Shown here: piece after piece, positions 15,193-24,141 of the stretch
How positions within the stretch are numbered: position 1 is the first letter of the stretch
How the letters are laid out: each line of letters opens with the position of its first letter
NCBI RefSeq assembly: GCF_004348345.1
Contig: NZ_SMJZ01000059.1
Location: 1 to 43,915 of the forward strand
Direction of reading: 5' to 3'
DNA length: 43,915 nt
Source of the DNA: Nonomuraea longispora
Lineage (GTDB): Bacteria; Actinomycetota; Actinomycetes; Streptosporangiales; Streptosporangiaceae
Notes under the pieces: model-generated
The model's database searches: none
What the model saw: the letters and a program-made list of their open reading frames with translations, nothing else
What the model was told of the DNA's origin: nothing
Position numbers and translations under genes: made by a program

Positions 15193-15792
15193 GAGTCGTC
15201 CGGCACACGCGGCCGGACGTTCACGGAGAGCGCACGGCGGGCGCAGATCGTGGCCGCCACGATCGAGACGATCGCCGAACTGGGCTACGCCCGTGCCTCG
15301 TTCGCCCAGATCGCCAAGCGGGCGGGCCTGTCCAGCACGGGCCTGATCTCCTACCACTTCGCGAGCAAGAACGAGCTGGTCAAGCAGGCGGTCATCCAGA
15401 TCTACGGCGAGATCACCGCGTTCATGACCGAGCGGCTGGCAGACCAGCCGACGGCGACGGAGGCGCTCCGCGCGTACATCGAGGGGAACGTCGAGTTCTC
15501 CGGAGCTCATCGGGTGGAGATGAAGGCGCTGCTCGACATCTTCATCAACGGCGGCATCGACTACGGCGAGCCCAAGGAGCGCGCCGCGCTCTCCCCAGTG
15601 GAGCAGATCCTCCACTGGGGGCAGCAGACCGGCGAGTTCCGCGAATTCGACGTCCAGGTGATGGCGACCAGCCTTCAGCGTTCCGTCGAGGGGCCGAACT
15701 TCCTGCTGGCCGGCGACACCGCCCTGGATCTGCGGGCCTACGCCCGCGAACTGGTGTCGCTGTTCGAGCGGGCCACCCGCGCGGACACCTGA
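15181..15792 (+). CDS. TetR/AcrR family regulator
   Basis: This is a 203-residue regulator with an N-terminal HTH (about residues 18-65: QIVAATIETIAELGYARASF, AQIAKRAGLSSTGLISYHFA) and an all-helical ligand domain. The ATG at 15181 is chosen over an in-frame TTG at 15175 because it starts MRANESSG with normal charge and lies within the operator; no RBS is present, consistent with leaderless expression. A bound repressor would block both the promoter and the start. It is followed after 35 bases by a secreted carboxylesterase in the same direction, probably co-regulated. Confidence 0.87.
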   Translation: MRANESSGTRGRTFTESARRAQIVAATIETIAELGYARASFAQIAKRAGLSSTGLISYHFASKNELVKQAVIQIYGEITAFMTERLADQPTATEALRAYIEGNVEFSGAHRVEMKALLDIFINGGIDYGEPKERAALSPVEQILHWGQQTGEFREFDVQVMATSLQRSVEGPNFLLAGDTALDLRAYARELVSLFERATRADT

Positions 15793-15827
15793 CACACACA
15801 CCCACCATTGACAGGGAGACATCCTTC

Positions 15828-17450
15828 ATGAAAGTCCTGCACCGCCTGGTGTGCCCCGGCGCGTTCCTGCTCACGCTGGGTGCGGCGGCCCCCACACAGA
15901 CCACCGGCCCGCCCGCTCCCGACCCGAAGCCGGCGGTGTCGGCCCAGGCGACCGGCTCGCCGGTCGTCCGCCTGCAGTCCGGGCGCGTTCGTGGCGTCGA
16001 CAAGGGCGCGGTCCGGACCTTCTCCGGCATCCGCTACGCCGAGCCGCCGGTCGGCCGCCTGCGCTGGGCCCTTCCCAAGGCCGTGCGGCCGTGGAGCGGC
16101 GTCGCCGACGCCACCAAGCCCGGCGCCGCGTGCCCCCAGGCCAAGATGCCCGGTGTGCCGCTGACCGACGAGGACTGCCTGTACGTCAACGTCACCATGC
16201 CGCGCAACTCCGGCGGCAAGCCGCTCCCGGTGATGGTCTGGATCCACGGCGGCGGGTTCACCAGCGGCGCCGGCAGCCAGTACGACGCCCAGCGCCTGGC
16301 CACCCAGGGCAATGTGATGGTCGTGACGGTGAACTACCGGCTCGGCGTGCTCGGCTACTTCGGTCACGAGGAACTGACCGGCTCGGGCACGTACGGGCTG
16401 GCGGACCAGATCGCCGCGCTGCGCTGGACGCGCCGTAACGCCGCCGCGCTGGGCGGCGACCCGGGTAATGTCACCGTCTTCGGCCAGTCCGCGGGCGGCA
16501 TGAGCACGTGCGGCCTGCTGACCACGCCTGCCTCGGCCGGCCTGTTCGACAAGGCGATCGTCTCCTCCGGCTCGTGCCTCATCGACTGGCCGAAGGGAGG
16601 GTTGTTCCCCAGCTCTCACGCGCACACCCCGTACACGTCCCTGGCGACGACCAAGAAGGACGGCGCCGCGCTCGCCCGGACCCTGAAGTGCGACAAGGGC
16701 TCGGCCCGCGAGACCCTCGACTGCATGCGCAAGCGTCCCGTCGCCGACTTCCTGCCGCACATGACCACCTTCAGCGACCACATCACCTACGGCACGCCGT
16801 TGCTGCCCAAGAACCCCGCCACAGCGCTGCGCAAGGGCTCGTTCCATCGTGTGCCGGTGATCTCCGGCGGCACCCGCGACGAGATGCGCGCCTTCATCGG
16901 CGGCGCCGCCATGGGGGGCCAGAAGTTCACCGCCGAGCGCTACCCCGAGCTGATGCGCACGACGTTCGGCGACAAGGCCGACGAGGTGCAGGCCCGCTAC
17001 CCGCTCTCCGCCTACGACTCGCCGGCGATGGCCTGGGCGGCGGTGAACACCGACCGTTCCTGGGCCTGCCCCACGCTTGAGGCCGACCGGCTGTTCGCCC
17101 GCCACACCGACGTCTACGCCTACGAGTTCGGTGACCGCAACGCGCCGAACGTCAACGGCATCGACGTCCCCGGGCTGCCCCCGGGCGCGGCCCACGCCAG
17201 CGACCTGCCGTCCCTGTTCGACCTGAACGGCGTCAACATCCTCCCCACGCCGGCGCAGCAGCGGCTCGGCGCGCAGATAGTCGACTACTGGACCGCCTTC
17301 GCCCGCACCGGCGACCCCAACGGGAAGGGCTCGCCGCGCTGGTCCCGCTTCACCGGGCAGGGGCCGGTCCTCGGCCTGGTGCCGGACGCCGTGCGGCCCG
17401 TCGACTACGCCGCCGACCACCAGTGCTCCTTCTGGAACAAGCTCAGCTGA
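15828..17450 (+). CDS. Secreted type-B carboxylesterase
   Basis: This is a 540-residue carboxylesterase/lipase family hydrolase. A short basic N-terminus, the hydrophobic stretch CPGAFLLTLGAA and a Pro/Thr-rich linker indicate a signal peptide and export. The type-B signatures are present: EDCLYVNV at 115-122, the oxyanion HGGGF at about 140, nucleophile Ser221 in FGQSAGG, a Glu in GGTRDEM and His in GAAHASDLPSLF. Paired cysteines (SSGSCLIDW, CDKGSARETLDC) fit an extracellular enzyme with disulfides. GGGAGA lies before the ATG. It lies downstream of the TetR gene and upstream of a terminator hairpin. It hydrolyses carboxylic esters; the natural substrate is unknown. Confidence 0.9.
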   Translation: MKVLHRLVCPGAFLLTLGAAAPTQTTGPPAPDPKPAVSAQATGSPVVRLQSGRVRGVDKGAVRTFSGIRYAEPPVGRLRWALPKAVRPWSGVADATKPGAACPQAKMPGVPLTDEDCLYVNVTMPRNSGGKPLPVMVWIHGGGFTSGAGSQYDAQRLATQGNVMVVTVNYRLGVLGYFGHEELTGSGTYGLADQIAALRWTRRNAAALGGDPGNVTVFGQSAGGMSTCGLLTTPASAGLFDKAIVSSGSCLIDWPKGGLFPSSHAHTPYTSLATTKKDGAALARTLKCDKGSARETLDCMRKRPVADFLPHMTTFSDHITYGTPLLPKNPATALRKGSFHRVPVISGGTRDEMRAFIGGAAMGGQKFTAERYPELMRTTFGDKADEVQARYPLSAYDSPAMAWAAVNTDRSWACPTLEADRLFARHTDVYAYEFGDRNAPNVNGIDVPGLPPGAAHASDLPSLFDLNGVNILPTPAQQRLGAQIVDYWTAFARTGDPNGKGSPRWSRFTGQGPVLGLVPDAVRPVDYAADHQCSFWNKLS

Positions 17451-17459
17451 GGCCGCCTC

Positions 17460-17483
17460 GCGGCGCCCGACCGGGGGCGCCGC
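17460..17483 (+). terminator. Terminator hairpin after the carboxylesterase
   Basis: GCGGCGCCC (17460-17468) pairs exactly with GGGCGCCGC (17475-17483) across a 6-base loop, starting 9 bases after the stop. Confidence 0.65.
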
Positions 17484-17604
17484 CATCAGATCCGGGCTGG
17501 GCGCACCATCCACCCATCGGTTGATTGCGCGCTCAGCCCGATCCGCCGCCGATCATGGCCGGCGGGTCGATCCCCGGCCTGAGCTGGGAGATCACGATGG
17601 ACGC

Positions 17605-18522
17605 ATGGCAGTCATCGACGTCGCCGGCCTCACCAAGAGGTACGGCGGCCACACGGTTCTGAACGGCGTCTCCTTCTCCGTCGAGGAAGGCGAGATCTTC
17701 GGCCTGCTGGGCCCCAACGGCACCGGCAAGACCACCACCGTCGAGTGCGTGGAGGGCCTGCGGCGGCCCGACAGCGGCACGATCCGGGTGCTCGGGCTGG
17801 ACCCGATCGGCGACGGCCGCGCGCTGCGCGAGCGCATCGGGGTGCAGCTGCAGCACACGGAGCTGCCCGACAACATCAAGGTGTGGGAGGTGCTCGACCT
17901 GTACGCCACCTTCTACGCCGAGCCGAACGACTGGCGCAAGCTGCTGGAGCAGTGGGGGCTGGGCGACAAGCGCGACGCTCGTTTCGGCAAGCTGTCGGGC
18001 GGCCAGAAGCAGCGGCTGTTCATCGCCCTGGCCCTGGTGGGCAATCCGAAGGTGGCCTTCCTCGACGAGCTCACCAGCGGGCTCGACCCGCAGGCCCGCC
18101 GGGCCACCTGGGAGCTGATCAAGCAGGTACGGGCCTCGGGCGTCACCGTCGTCCTGGTCAGCCACTTCATGGACGAGGTGGAGGAGCTCTGCGACCGCGT
18201 CGCGGTCTTCGATCGGGGTGGCATCGTCGCGACCGGCAGCCCGGCGGAGCTGATCGACGAGGTCGACGCCGAGCATCAGGTGCGGTTCACGCTGATGGCC
18301 GGCGCCGCCGACGACCCGGTCGCCCTGCTGAGCGGCCTTCCCGGCGTCTCGGGTGTGACGCGTGACGGCGACCGGGTGAGCGTGACGGGCCGGGGAGACT
18401 TCGCCACGGCCGTCACCTCGGCCCTGGCCCGCAACCTCATCCCCGTCGCGAACCTGCGCATCGACAAGCGCACGCTCGACGACGCGTTCACCACCCTGAC
18501 CGGTCGTTCGTTCCACCCGTGA
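17605..18522 (+). CDS. ABC transporter ATP-binding protein (drug/antibiotic export type)
   Basis: This 305-residue ATPase has Walker A GPNGTGKTT (36-44), signature LSGGQKQR, Walker B VAFLDEL and the H-loop SHFMDE. The Walker B region reads LDELTSGLD, with the carboxylate but Leu in place of the usual Pro. A C-terminal regulatory domain of about 90 residues is typical of the DrrA/NatA/CcmA-like exporters. The start is the in-frame ATG at 17605; an upstream in-frame ATT/GTG extension lacks protein character. It forms an operon with the ABC-2 permease 9 bases downstream and, after it, a histidine kinase and a response regulator. This is a common arrangement for sensing and exporting cell-envelope-active compounds. 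Confidence 0.92.
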   Translation: MAVIDVAGLTKRYGGHTVLNGVSFSVEEGEIFGLLGPNGTGKTTTVECVEGLRRPDSGTIRVLGLDPIGDGRALRERIGVQLQHTELPDNIKVWEVLDLYATFYAEPNDWRKLLEQWGLGDKRDARFGKLSGGQKQRLFIALALVGNPKVAFLDELTSGLDPQARRATWELIKQVRASGVTVVLVSHFMDEVEELCDRVAVFDRGGIVATGSPAELIDEVDAEHQVRFTLMAGAADDPVALLSGLPGVSGVTRDGDRVSVTGRGDFATAVTSALARNLIPVANLRIDKRTLDDAFTTLTGRSFHP

Positions 18523-18531
18523 GGAAGACCC

Positions 18532-19236
18532 ATGACCGTCATCGCCAAGCTCACCACCGTCGAGCTCAAGCTGCTGGCCCGCGAGCCCGGCTCGATCTTC
18601 ACAGTGCTCATCCCGCTGTTCATCCTCTTCGTCTTCGGCAGCTCGATCCCACCCGGCGACACGGTGTTCCTGCCGATCACGCTGGTGATCGCCGTCGGGC
18701 TGGTCGGCCTGTACCAGCTGCCGACCACGTTGGCCACCTACCGCGAACGCGGCATCCTGCGCCGGCTGTCCACCACCCCGGTACGCCCGGGGAGCATGCT
18801 GGCGGTGCAGCTCATCCTGCAGTTCGTGCTGGCGCTGACCGCCTGCGCGCTGCTGACCGCGGTCGCGGGCACCGTCCTGGGCGCGCACGTGCCCTCCCAG
18901 GCGCTCCGGGTCGCCGCGGTGTTCCTCCTCGGCACGGCCGCGATGTTCGCCGTCGGGCTGCTGATCGCGGCGTTGGCGGCGAACGGGCGCACCGCCAACG
19001 GGGTGGGCGTGCTGCTGTACTTCCCGCTGGCCTACCTCGCCGGGCTCACGCAGCCGGCGGACCAGATGCCGGATATCCTGGCACGCATCGGCGCGTTCAC
19101 CCCCATGGGCGCGTTCCGGCAGGCCCTTCATGACGTCTGGGCGGGGCTGACGCCGGACCTGCTGTTGCTGGGCGTCATGGCCGCGTACGCGGTGATCGTC
19201 GGTCTTGCCGCGGCCAGGTTCTTCCGCTGGGAGTGA
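18532..19236 (+). CDS. ABC-2 type transporter permease
   Basis: This 234-residue membrane protein has six predicted hydrophobic segments, among them IFTVLIPLFILFVFGSSI, LPITLVIAVGLVGLYQLPTT, VLALTACALLTAVAG, FLLGTAAMFAVGLLIAALAA and LLLLGVMAAYAVIVGLAAA. The pattern TYRERGILRRLSTTPVRP after the second helix is the conserved cytoplasmic element of ABC-2 (DrrB-like) permeases. It follows its ATPase by 9 bases and precedes the histidine kinase by 3 bases. It is probably a homodimeric exporter with the upstream ATPase. Confidence 0.9.
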   Translation: MTVIAKLTTVELKLLAREPGSIFTVLIPLFILFVFGSSIPPGDTVFLPITLVIAVGLVGLYQLPTTLATYRERGILRRLSTTPVRPGSMLAVQLILQFVLALTACALLTAVAGTVLGAHVPSQALRVAAVFLLGTAAMFAVGLLIAALAANGRTANGVGVLLYFPLAYLAGLTQPADQMPDILARIGAFTPMGAFRQALHDVWAGLTPDLLLLGVMAAYAVIVGLAAARFFRWE

Positions 19237-19239
19237 GCG

Positions 19240-20505
19240 ATGACGACAGAGGACGTCTCCCGTCTGGATCAGTGGGAGCGGCTGCTGCAACGGCTGCTCA
19301 CCACCGTCCCGTACGTCCTGCTGGCCGTCTCCATGGCGCTGTCGTTGCTGACCGACGACCGGCCGGGAACGTACCATCTCGTCACGCTCGGCCTCTCCGT
19401 GCTCGCCGCGGCGTGGGTCTGGCTCATGCCCAGGCGCCATCCGGTCGTCTATGTAACGGGCCTGGTGATCCTCATCGCGATGCTCTGCTCGCGTGGATTG
19501 TGGTTCGGCAGTTTCTTCGCCTTCACCGGCTACCTCCACTCCTGGCACCTGCTGAAGGGGAAATGGAAGTTCGCCGGGGTGGCGGCCACGGCGGTCATCT
19601 CGATCACGGCCTTCAGCGGAGGGCTGCCCGAGCCCACCCTGCCCGCGATCGCCACCCACGTGGTGTTCACCGCCGCGATCGTGGCGGGCGTCAGCCTGTT
19701 CAGCTTCGTCGGCGAGGTCACGGCCGAGCGCAGCGCCGAACGCGAACGTATGGTGACGCGGCTGGAGGAGGCGATGCGGGAGAACGCCGGCCTGCACGCC
19801 CAGCTCCTTCTGCAGGCCCGCGAGGCCGGCGTGCTCGACGAGCGCCAGCGCATGGCCAGGGAGATCCACGACACGCTCGCCCAGGGGCTGGCCGGCATCA
19901 TCACGCAACTGCAGGCGGCCGTGCAGACCGAGGCCGACGCGCGGGCGTGGCGCCGGCACCTCGACCACGCGATGGGGCTGGCCCGAGAGAGCCTGACCGA
20001 GGCCCGCAGGTCCGTGCACGCCGTCCAGCCGGGCCCTCTGGCCTGCGCCCCGCTGCCGGCGGCGCTCGCGGAGATCGCCGCCCGGTGGTCGGAGCTGAAC
20101 GCCGTGCGCGTGGAGGTGTCCACGACCGGCACGGCACGTCCGGTGAACCCGGAGGTCGAGGCGACGCTGCTCCGTGTCGCCCAGGAGGCGCTGGCCAACA
20201 TCGCCAAGCACGCCGGGGCGACGCGGGCCTGGCTCACACTGTCCTACATGGAGGACGTGGTCAGCCTGGACGTCCGCGACGACGGCGCCGGCTTCGACCA
20301 GGCGCGCGCGCTCGCCGGCGGCGGCTTCGGCCTGGCGTCGATGCGCGAGCGGGTGGTCTGCCTGGCGGGCGCCTTCGAGATCGAGTCCGAGCCCGGGGCC
20401 GGCACCGCCGTCTCCGCCGCCGTGCCCGCCATCACCGTGCCCGCCATCACCGTGCCCGCCATCACCGTGCCCGCCACCACCCCTGAGGAGTCCCGGAGTG
20501 CCTGA
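19240..20505 (+). CDS. NarL-type sensor histidine kinase
   Basis: This 421-residue kinase has five or six hydrophobic helices in residues 20-158 and almost no extracellular loop, so it is probably an intramembrane sensor. A coiled coil covers 160-200. The HisKA_3 box is ERQRMAREIHDTLAQGL with phospho-acceptor His210. The ATPase domain has VAQEALANIAKHA (N box), DDGAGFD and GGFGLASMRERV (G boxes). The C-terminal tail contains four PAxxV/T units from a 15-bp tandem repeat, not part of the catalytic fold. It overlaps the response regulator start by 8 bases. It likely senses the substrate or stress handled by the adjacent ABC exporter. Confidence 0.92.
   Translation: MTTEDVSRLDQWERLLQRLLTTVPYVLLAVSMALSLLTDDRPGTYHLVTLGLSVLAAAWVWLMPRRHPVVYVTGLVILIAMLCSRGLWFGSFFAFTGYLHSWHLLKGKWKFAGVAATAVISITAFSGGLPEPTLPAIATHVVFTAAIVAGVSLFSFVGEVTAERSAERERMVTRLEEAMRENAGLHAQLLLQAREAGVLDERQRMAREIHDTLAQGLAGIITQLQAAVQTEADARAWRRHLDHAMGLARESLTEARRSVHAVQPGPLACAPLPAALAEIAARWSELNAVRVEVSTTGTARPVNPEVEATLLRVAQEALANIAKHAGATRAWLTLSYMEDVVSLDVRDDGAGFDQARALAGGGFGLASMRERVVCLAGAFEIESEPGAGTAVSAAVPAITVPAITVPAITVPATTPEESRSA
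20422..20481 (+). repeat. Four tandem 15-bp units in the kinase C-terminus
   Basis: The unit GTGCCCGCCATCACC occurs at 20422, 20437, 20452 and, with one change, 20467. It is in frame and encodes repeated VPAIT. A unit gain or loss keeps the frame, so length variation between strains is expected. Confidence 0.9.
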
Positions 20506-21133
20506 GGCCCCCGTCCGGCTGCTGATAGCCGACGACCACCCCATCGTCCGCGACGGCATCCGCGGCATGTTCGCCGGCGATCCCGGCTTCGAGGTGGTCG
20601 CCGAGGCCGGCGACGGCGCCCAGGCGGTCGACCTGGCGCGGGCGCTCGATCCCGACGTGATCCTCATGGACCTGCGCATGCCGAGGATGGACGGGATGAC
20701 GGCCATCAGGGAGCTGGCCCGGCTGGGTCTCAAGGCGCGGGTGCTGGTGCTGACCACGTACGACACCGACAGCGACGTGCTGCCCGCGATCGAGGCGGGC
20801 GCGACCGGCTACCTGCTCAAGGACGCGCTTCGGGAGGAGCTGGCGCGCGCGGTCGCCGCGGCGGCGCGCGGCGAGGCGGCGCTCTCCCCGTCGGTGGCCA
20901 CCCGCCTGCTCGGCCAGGTCCGCGCCCCCGCCGACCCGCTGAGCGGGCGGGAGCTGGAGATCCTCGACCTGATCGCGCAGGGCACCACCAACCGGGAGGC
21001 GGCGGCCCGCCTGTTCATCAGTGAGGCCACGGTCAAGACGCACCTGCTGCACGTCTACGCCAAGCTCGGCGTCACCGACCGGGCGTCGGCGGTGGCCGCC
21101 GCCTTCCAGCGGGGCATCCTGCCCCGCAGGTGA
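20498..21133 (+). CDS. LuxR/NarL family response regulator
   Basis: This is a 211-residue two-domain regulator. The receiver domain (about 5-120) has the acidic pair ADDH, phospho-acceptor Asp58 in VILMDLRMP, Thr in VLTTYD and Lys in GYLLKDA. The LuxR-type HTH (about 145-205) reads LSGRELEILDLIAQGTTNRE then ARLFISEATVKTHLLHVYAK. A GTG start with GGAG just before it overlaps the kinase stop by 8 bases, so the two are translationally coupled. It is the cognate regulator of the upstream kinase and probably controls the preceding ABC genes. No clear terminator or gene is seen in 21134-21387. Confidence 0.93.
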   Translation: MPEAPVRLLIADDHPIVRDGIRGMFAGDPGFEVVAEAGDGAQAVDLARALDPDVILMDLRMPRMDGMTAIRELARLGLKARVLVLTTYDTDSDVLPAIEAGATGYLLKDALREELARAVAAAARGEAALSPSVATRLLGQVRAPADPLSGRELEILDLIAQGTTNREAAARLFISEATVKTHLLHVYAKLGVTDRASAVAAAFQRGILPRR

Positions 21134-21387
21134 CGGCCTCGGTCCGGGGTTCGGGCGGGTCCTGGAGATGATGGGTCGCTGCACGCACTGGTGATGAATG
21201 ACATCGCCCGCCGCACCACCGCGGGGCAGCCGCCGGTACCGACATGCGCGACATCAGGAGCCGGCGGCGCCGGCCCGGGCCTGCGTGAGAGCGCCGGGGC
21301 CGGGTAGCCGGCATGTCCGGCAGGGTGGGCCGGCGTGAGCGCCGCGGATCGGGCGAGGTATGGGTGCCCGGCGGGCACTGATGGTGG

Positions 21388-22467
21388 CTACTGCCGGAGG
21401 GGTTCGGCGAACAGCTGCGCGACGAGCTCACCGCGGCTGGAGGTCCCCGCCTTGCCGAAGACGGCCTTGAGGTGACCGCGAACGGTATGGGGAGAGATGA
21501 ACAGGGCCGTGGCGATCTCGGCGGTGGACAGGCCCCGTGCCACGAGCTGAGCGATCTCGAACTCCCGTGGCGTCAGCCCGTATGCCTGGGCGACGATGAC
21601 CGCCAGGTCGGAGGGGGGCGCGGGCTCGATGACGAGGGCTGTCGGACCCGGCCGTCCGCCGGGACCGCTCAGGCATGAGGCGCGGCAGGTCAGCCACTGC
21701 TTGTCGAGAGTCCGGATGCGTATCCTGGCGCTGCCTCGGTCGTGGCCTTGGGCGACGGCCCGCGCCTGCAGTGTCGTGCCCATCAGCCAGATGGGCAGCC
21801 TCAGCCCGAGCGCTGTGGGTATGGACGGCCCGTCCGGTAGGAGCGCGAGATAGCGCCGGGCCTCCTCGTTGATCGACGTGGCCTCGCCTTGCTCGTCGAA
21901 CAGCAGCAGGCCGGGCGCGGAGGCGCCGGGCTCGCCGTCCGATCGGGACGGACGGGCGAACCGGCGCAGCCGGTCGGCGAGTGGTCCGGACAGATCGGCG
22001 AGCAAGGCGATCTGGTGCGTGCCGAACGCGGGACCACCCCACATGCGGAACAGGCTCACCGCGCCCCACGGCCGGTCGCTGATCCGCAGCACGGCCCGCA
22101 GTTCGTCGTACACGCCCTGGTCGCCGAGCAGGCGGCGGAAGCGTGCGCTGCGCGCGGGCAGGTCGCCGGTGGCCGCGCGCAGACCGGCCACGGGGACTGC
22201 TGCGCGGGCGAGGTCACGGAACGGCAGAACGTTCTCCTCCAGGAGTTCGCTCTCCCAGTAGGCGGCGCATCCTTCGCCGGAGCCGAGGTTCTCCACCAGC
22301 ATGGGTGCGGTGACCAGGCCTGTTTCCGGGTCGGTGGCCGTCCATACCGCGGCGTCGAACGGCATGTGCCTGCGCAGACTGGCAGAGGCACGGCTGAAGA
22401 GTTCCAGCGCGCTGGTGGCCCGCTCGGCAGCCGAAAGGATCTCGGCGTGGCGGGGCGGCTGGGTCAT
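21388..22467 (-). CDS. LuxR family transcriptional regulator with GAF-like sensor region
   Basis: The 359-residue protein ends in a LuxR HTH (YGLTPREFEIAQLVARGLST, AEIATALFISPHTVRGHLKA). Its first 280 residues have a GAF/PAS-like composition, with a second small domain around LLLFDEQGEATSINEEARRY that resembles a PAS core. There is no receiver aspartate, so it is a one-component regulator. The ATG at 22467 has GAAGGAAGC upstream. It is divergent from the FAD/NAD(P) protein at 22659, the most likely target gene. Confidence 0.85.
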   Translation of the reverse strand: MTQPPRHAEILSAAERATSALELFSRASASLRRHMPFDAAVWTATDPETGLVTAPMLVENLGSGEGCAAYWESELLEENVLPFRDLARAAVPVAGLRAATGDLPARSARFRRLLGDQGVYDELRAVLRISDRPWGAVSLFRMWGGPAFGTHQIALLADLSGPLADRLRRFARPSRSDGEPGASAPGLLLFDEQGEATSINEEARRYLALLPDGPSIPTALGLRLPIWLMGTTLQARAVAQGHDRGSARIRIRTLDKQWLTCRASCLSGPGGRPGPTALVIEPAPPSDLAVIVAQAYGLTPREFEIAQLVARGLSTAEIATALFISPHTVRGHLKAVFGKAGTSSRGELVAQLFAEPLRQ

Positions 22468-22546
22468 CGAGCTTCCTTCAGGCGGTGGGCCACCTTGCGA
22501 GGGTTGAACAAGGGTCAGCTTGCCTGTTCTCCCCTCCTTCGCCAAG

Positions 22547-22595
22547 CCCTCATTTGAGGGGGTCGTCTTTTGCCGATCCCCCGCAGGCGGGGGAT
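22547..22595. promoter_or_regulatory. Two palindromes in the LuxR / FAD-protein divergent region
   Basis: CCCTCATTTGAGGG (22547-22560) is a perfect palindrome. ATCCCCCGC (22576-22584) pairs exactly with GCGGGGGAT (22587-22595). Both lie between the divergent starts at 22467 and 22659. They are candidates for regulator binding or RNA hairpins, with no known consensus recognised. Confidence 0.4.
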
Positions 22596-22658
22596 GGAGC
22601 GGGATCATGGCGTCCGCGAGAGTCGGATGGACCTTCTGGACGAGCAGGGAGAAACGTA

Positions 22659-24095
22659 GTGCATATCGCGATCATCGGGGCCGGCGCTGCCGCGGTCGGC
22701 CTGCTGGACGCGCTGGCCGTCAGCGGGACGGGGATGGGGGAGATCACCGTGTTCGATCCGTCCCCGCACCTGTGGCGTGGACGGCCGTACGGGCCGGATC
22801 TGGACAGTGTTCTGGTCAACGCCCCGCCCGCCATCATGTCTATCCGCCATCTGGACTTCGAGCACTACGCCTCCTGGCTGGGGCCGGAGCGTGCCGCTGT
22901 CCACCGGGACGACTTGCTGGGACAGCCGCTGGTGCCGCGCGCCCTCTACGGGGCGTACCTGGCCGACACCGCCGAGGCCGCCCTGGCCGCGCTGCGCGAG
23001 CGCGGGTGGCGGACGCGGGTCGTCGCCGCCCGGGTCGTCGCGGTGGCCCGTTCCGGCGGGGGCCTCCGGCTGGCGCTTCGCACCGAGGACGGGCACGACC
23101 ATCCGGCCGACCGGGTGGCTTTGTGCGTGGGCGGGGGGACGCCGCAGGACCATTACGGCCTGGGCGGCGTCCCAGGGTTCGTGGGCGATCCTTATCCGCT
23201 GGCGAACTCGCTCGGCCACGTCCCGGCCGCGGCCGACGTCGCGGTGATCGGCAGCGGGCTGACCGCCGTGGACGTGGCGGTGTCGCTCGCCGCGCGCGGC
23301 CACGCCGGGCGGATCACGCTGGTGTCGCGGAGCGGCATGCTGCCCCACGTCTGGCAGCGTCCCCTCGGCCACCGGCCCGTGCACCTGACCGCCGAGCGGG
23401 TGGAGGCGTCGTGCCGCGAGCACGGCGGCCTCACCCTCGACGACCTCGCCGGGCTGCTTCGCGCCGAACTGGCCGAGACGGGCGAGGACTTCGCGGACTT
23501 CACGGCCGAGTTGCTTGCGGCGGGGTCGGAGGAGCCCGTGCGGCGGTTGCGGCGGCAACTGGCCGTCGTCGGCGACCCGCGGATCGGGCGGCGGGTGCTG
23601 CAGGAAACCGCCCACACGGTCGGCCCGTACGCCTGGCGGCTGCTGCCCGAGCCCGACCGTGAACGGCTGCGCAGGCACTTCCGTCTGGCCACCAGCGTGG
23701 CCTCGCCCATGGTGCCGGTGAACGCCGCAGCTCTGCTGCGGCTGTTCGAGTCCGGGCAGCTCACCATGGTGGCAGGCGCACGCAAGATCGAGGCTGTGAA
23801 GGGAGGGTTCCAGGTTCGGGGCGACGGTGACAACCTGGACGCCGACGTCGTCGTCAACGCCGTGAACCCGCCGCCCCAGGCGGTGCCCCGCGCGACGGAG
23901 CCGCTGATCACGTCCCTGCTCACCGATGGGCTGGCCACCCTGCATCTGTCGGGAGGGCTGGTCCCCGCCGACCCGCGCCTGCACGTGGTGGGCGACCTGG
24001 CCGGCGGCGGTCCGTTCATCACCTCGAGCATCCCCGGAGTCGCCGCAGCGGGGGCCCGTACCGTCCGCGTGCTGCCGGCCGCACATACCGGCTGA
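22659..24095 (+). CDS. FAD/NAD(P)-binding protein (NAD_binding_9-like)
   Basis: The 478-residue protein starts MHIAIIGAGAAAVGLLDALA, an FAD-binding Rossmann motif, and has a second dinucleotide motif DVAVIGSGLTAVDVAVSLAA at about residues 188-210. The pattern VNAPPAIMSIRHLDFEHYAS and the C-terminal GDLAGGGPFITSSIPGV fit the family of FAD-NAD(P) proteins related to lysine/ornithine N-oxygenases and nitrate-type reductases. A GTG at 22659 with CAGGGAGAAAC upstream is the start. It is divergent from a LuxR regulator and followed by a hairpin, so it is monocistronic. The substrate is unknown. Confidence 0.8.
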   Translation: MHIAIIGAGAAAVGLLDALAVSGTGMGEITVFDPSPHLWRGRPYGPDLDSVLVNAPPAIMSIRHLDFEHYASWLGPERAAVHRDDLLGQPLVPRALYGAYLADTAEAALAALRERGWRTRVVAARVVAVARSGGGLRLALRTEDGHDHPADRVALCVGGGTPQDHYGLGGVPGFVGDPYPLANSLGHVPAAADVAVIGSGLTAVDVAVSLAARGHAGRITLVSRSGMLPHVWQRPLGHRPVHLTAERVEASCREHGGLTLDDLAGLLRAELAETGEDFADFTAELLAAGSEEPVRRLRRQLAVVGDPRIGRRVLQETAHTVGPYAWRLLPEPDRERLRRHFRLATSVASPMVPVNAAALLRLFESGQLTMVAGARKIEAVKGGFQVRGDGDNLDADVVVNAVNPPPQAVPRATEPLITSLLTDGLATLHLSGGLVPADPRLHVVGDLAGGGPFITSSIPGVAAAGARTVRVLPAAHTG

Positions 24096-24141
24096 CCAGC
24101 CGCCGGCCTGGAGGAGCGTCGTCCCCTGGTCGGCGGCTGGT
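24095..24141 (+). terminator. Terminator hairpin after the FAD protein
   Basis: 14-base arms (24095-24108 and 24128-24141) pair with one mismatch, starting at the last base of the stop codon. The loop is 19 bases. Confidence 0.55.

Noticed and set aside
17533..20766. A 1077-codon open frame on the minus strand
   Set aside because: It lies opposite four clearly real genes (ATPase, permease, kinase, regulator) and its translation is His/Arg/Gly/Gln-rich low-complexity sequence typical of antisense frames in high-GC DNA.
21134..21387. Small hairpin GTGCCC-GGC-GGGCAC near 21364-21378
   Set aside because: The arms are only 6 bases, expected by chance at this GC content. It could be a weak terminator for the LuxR gene, but I cannot support it.
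22605..24086. A 493-codon minus-strand open frame
   Set aside because: It is antisense to the FAD/NAD(P) protein, with shadow-like composition and no RBS.
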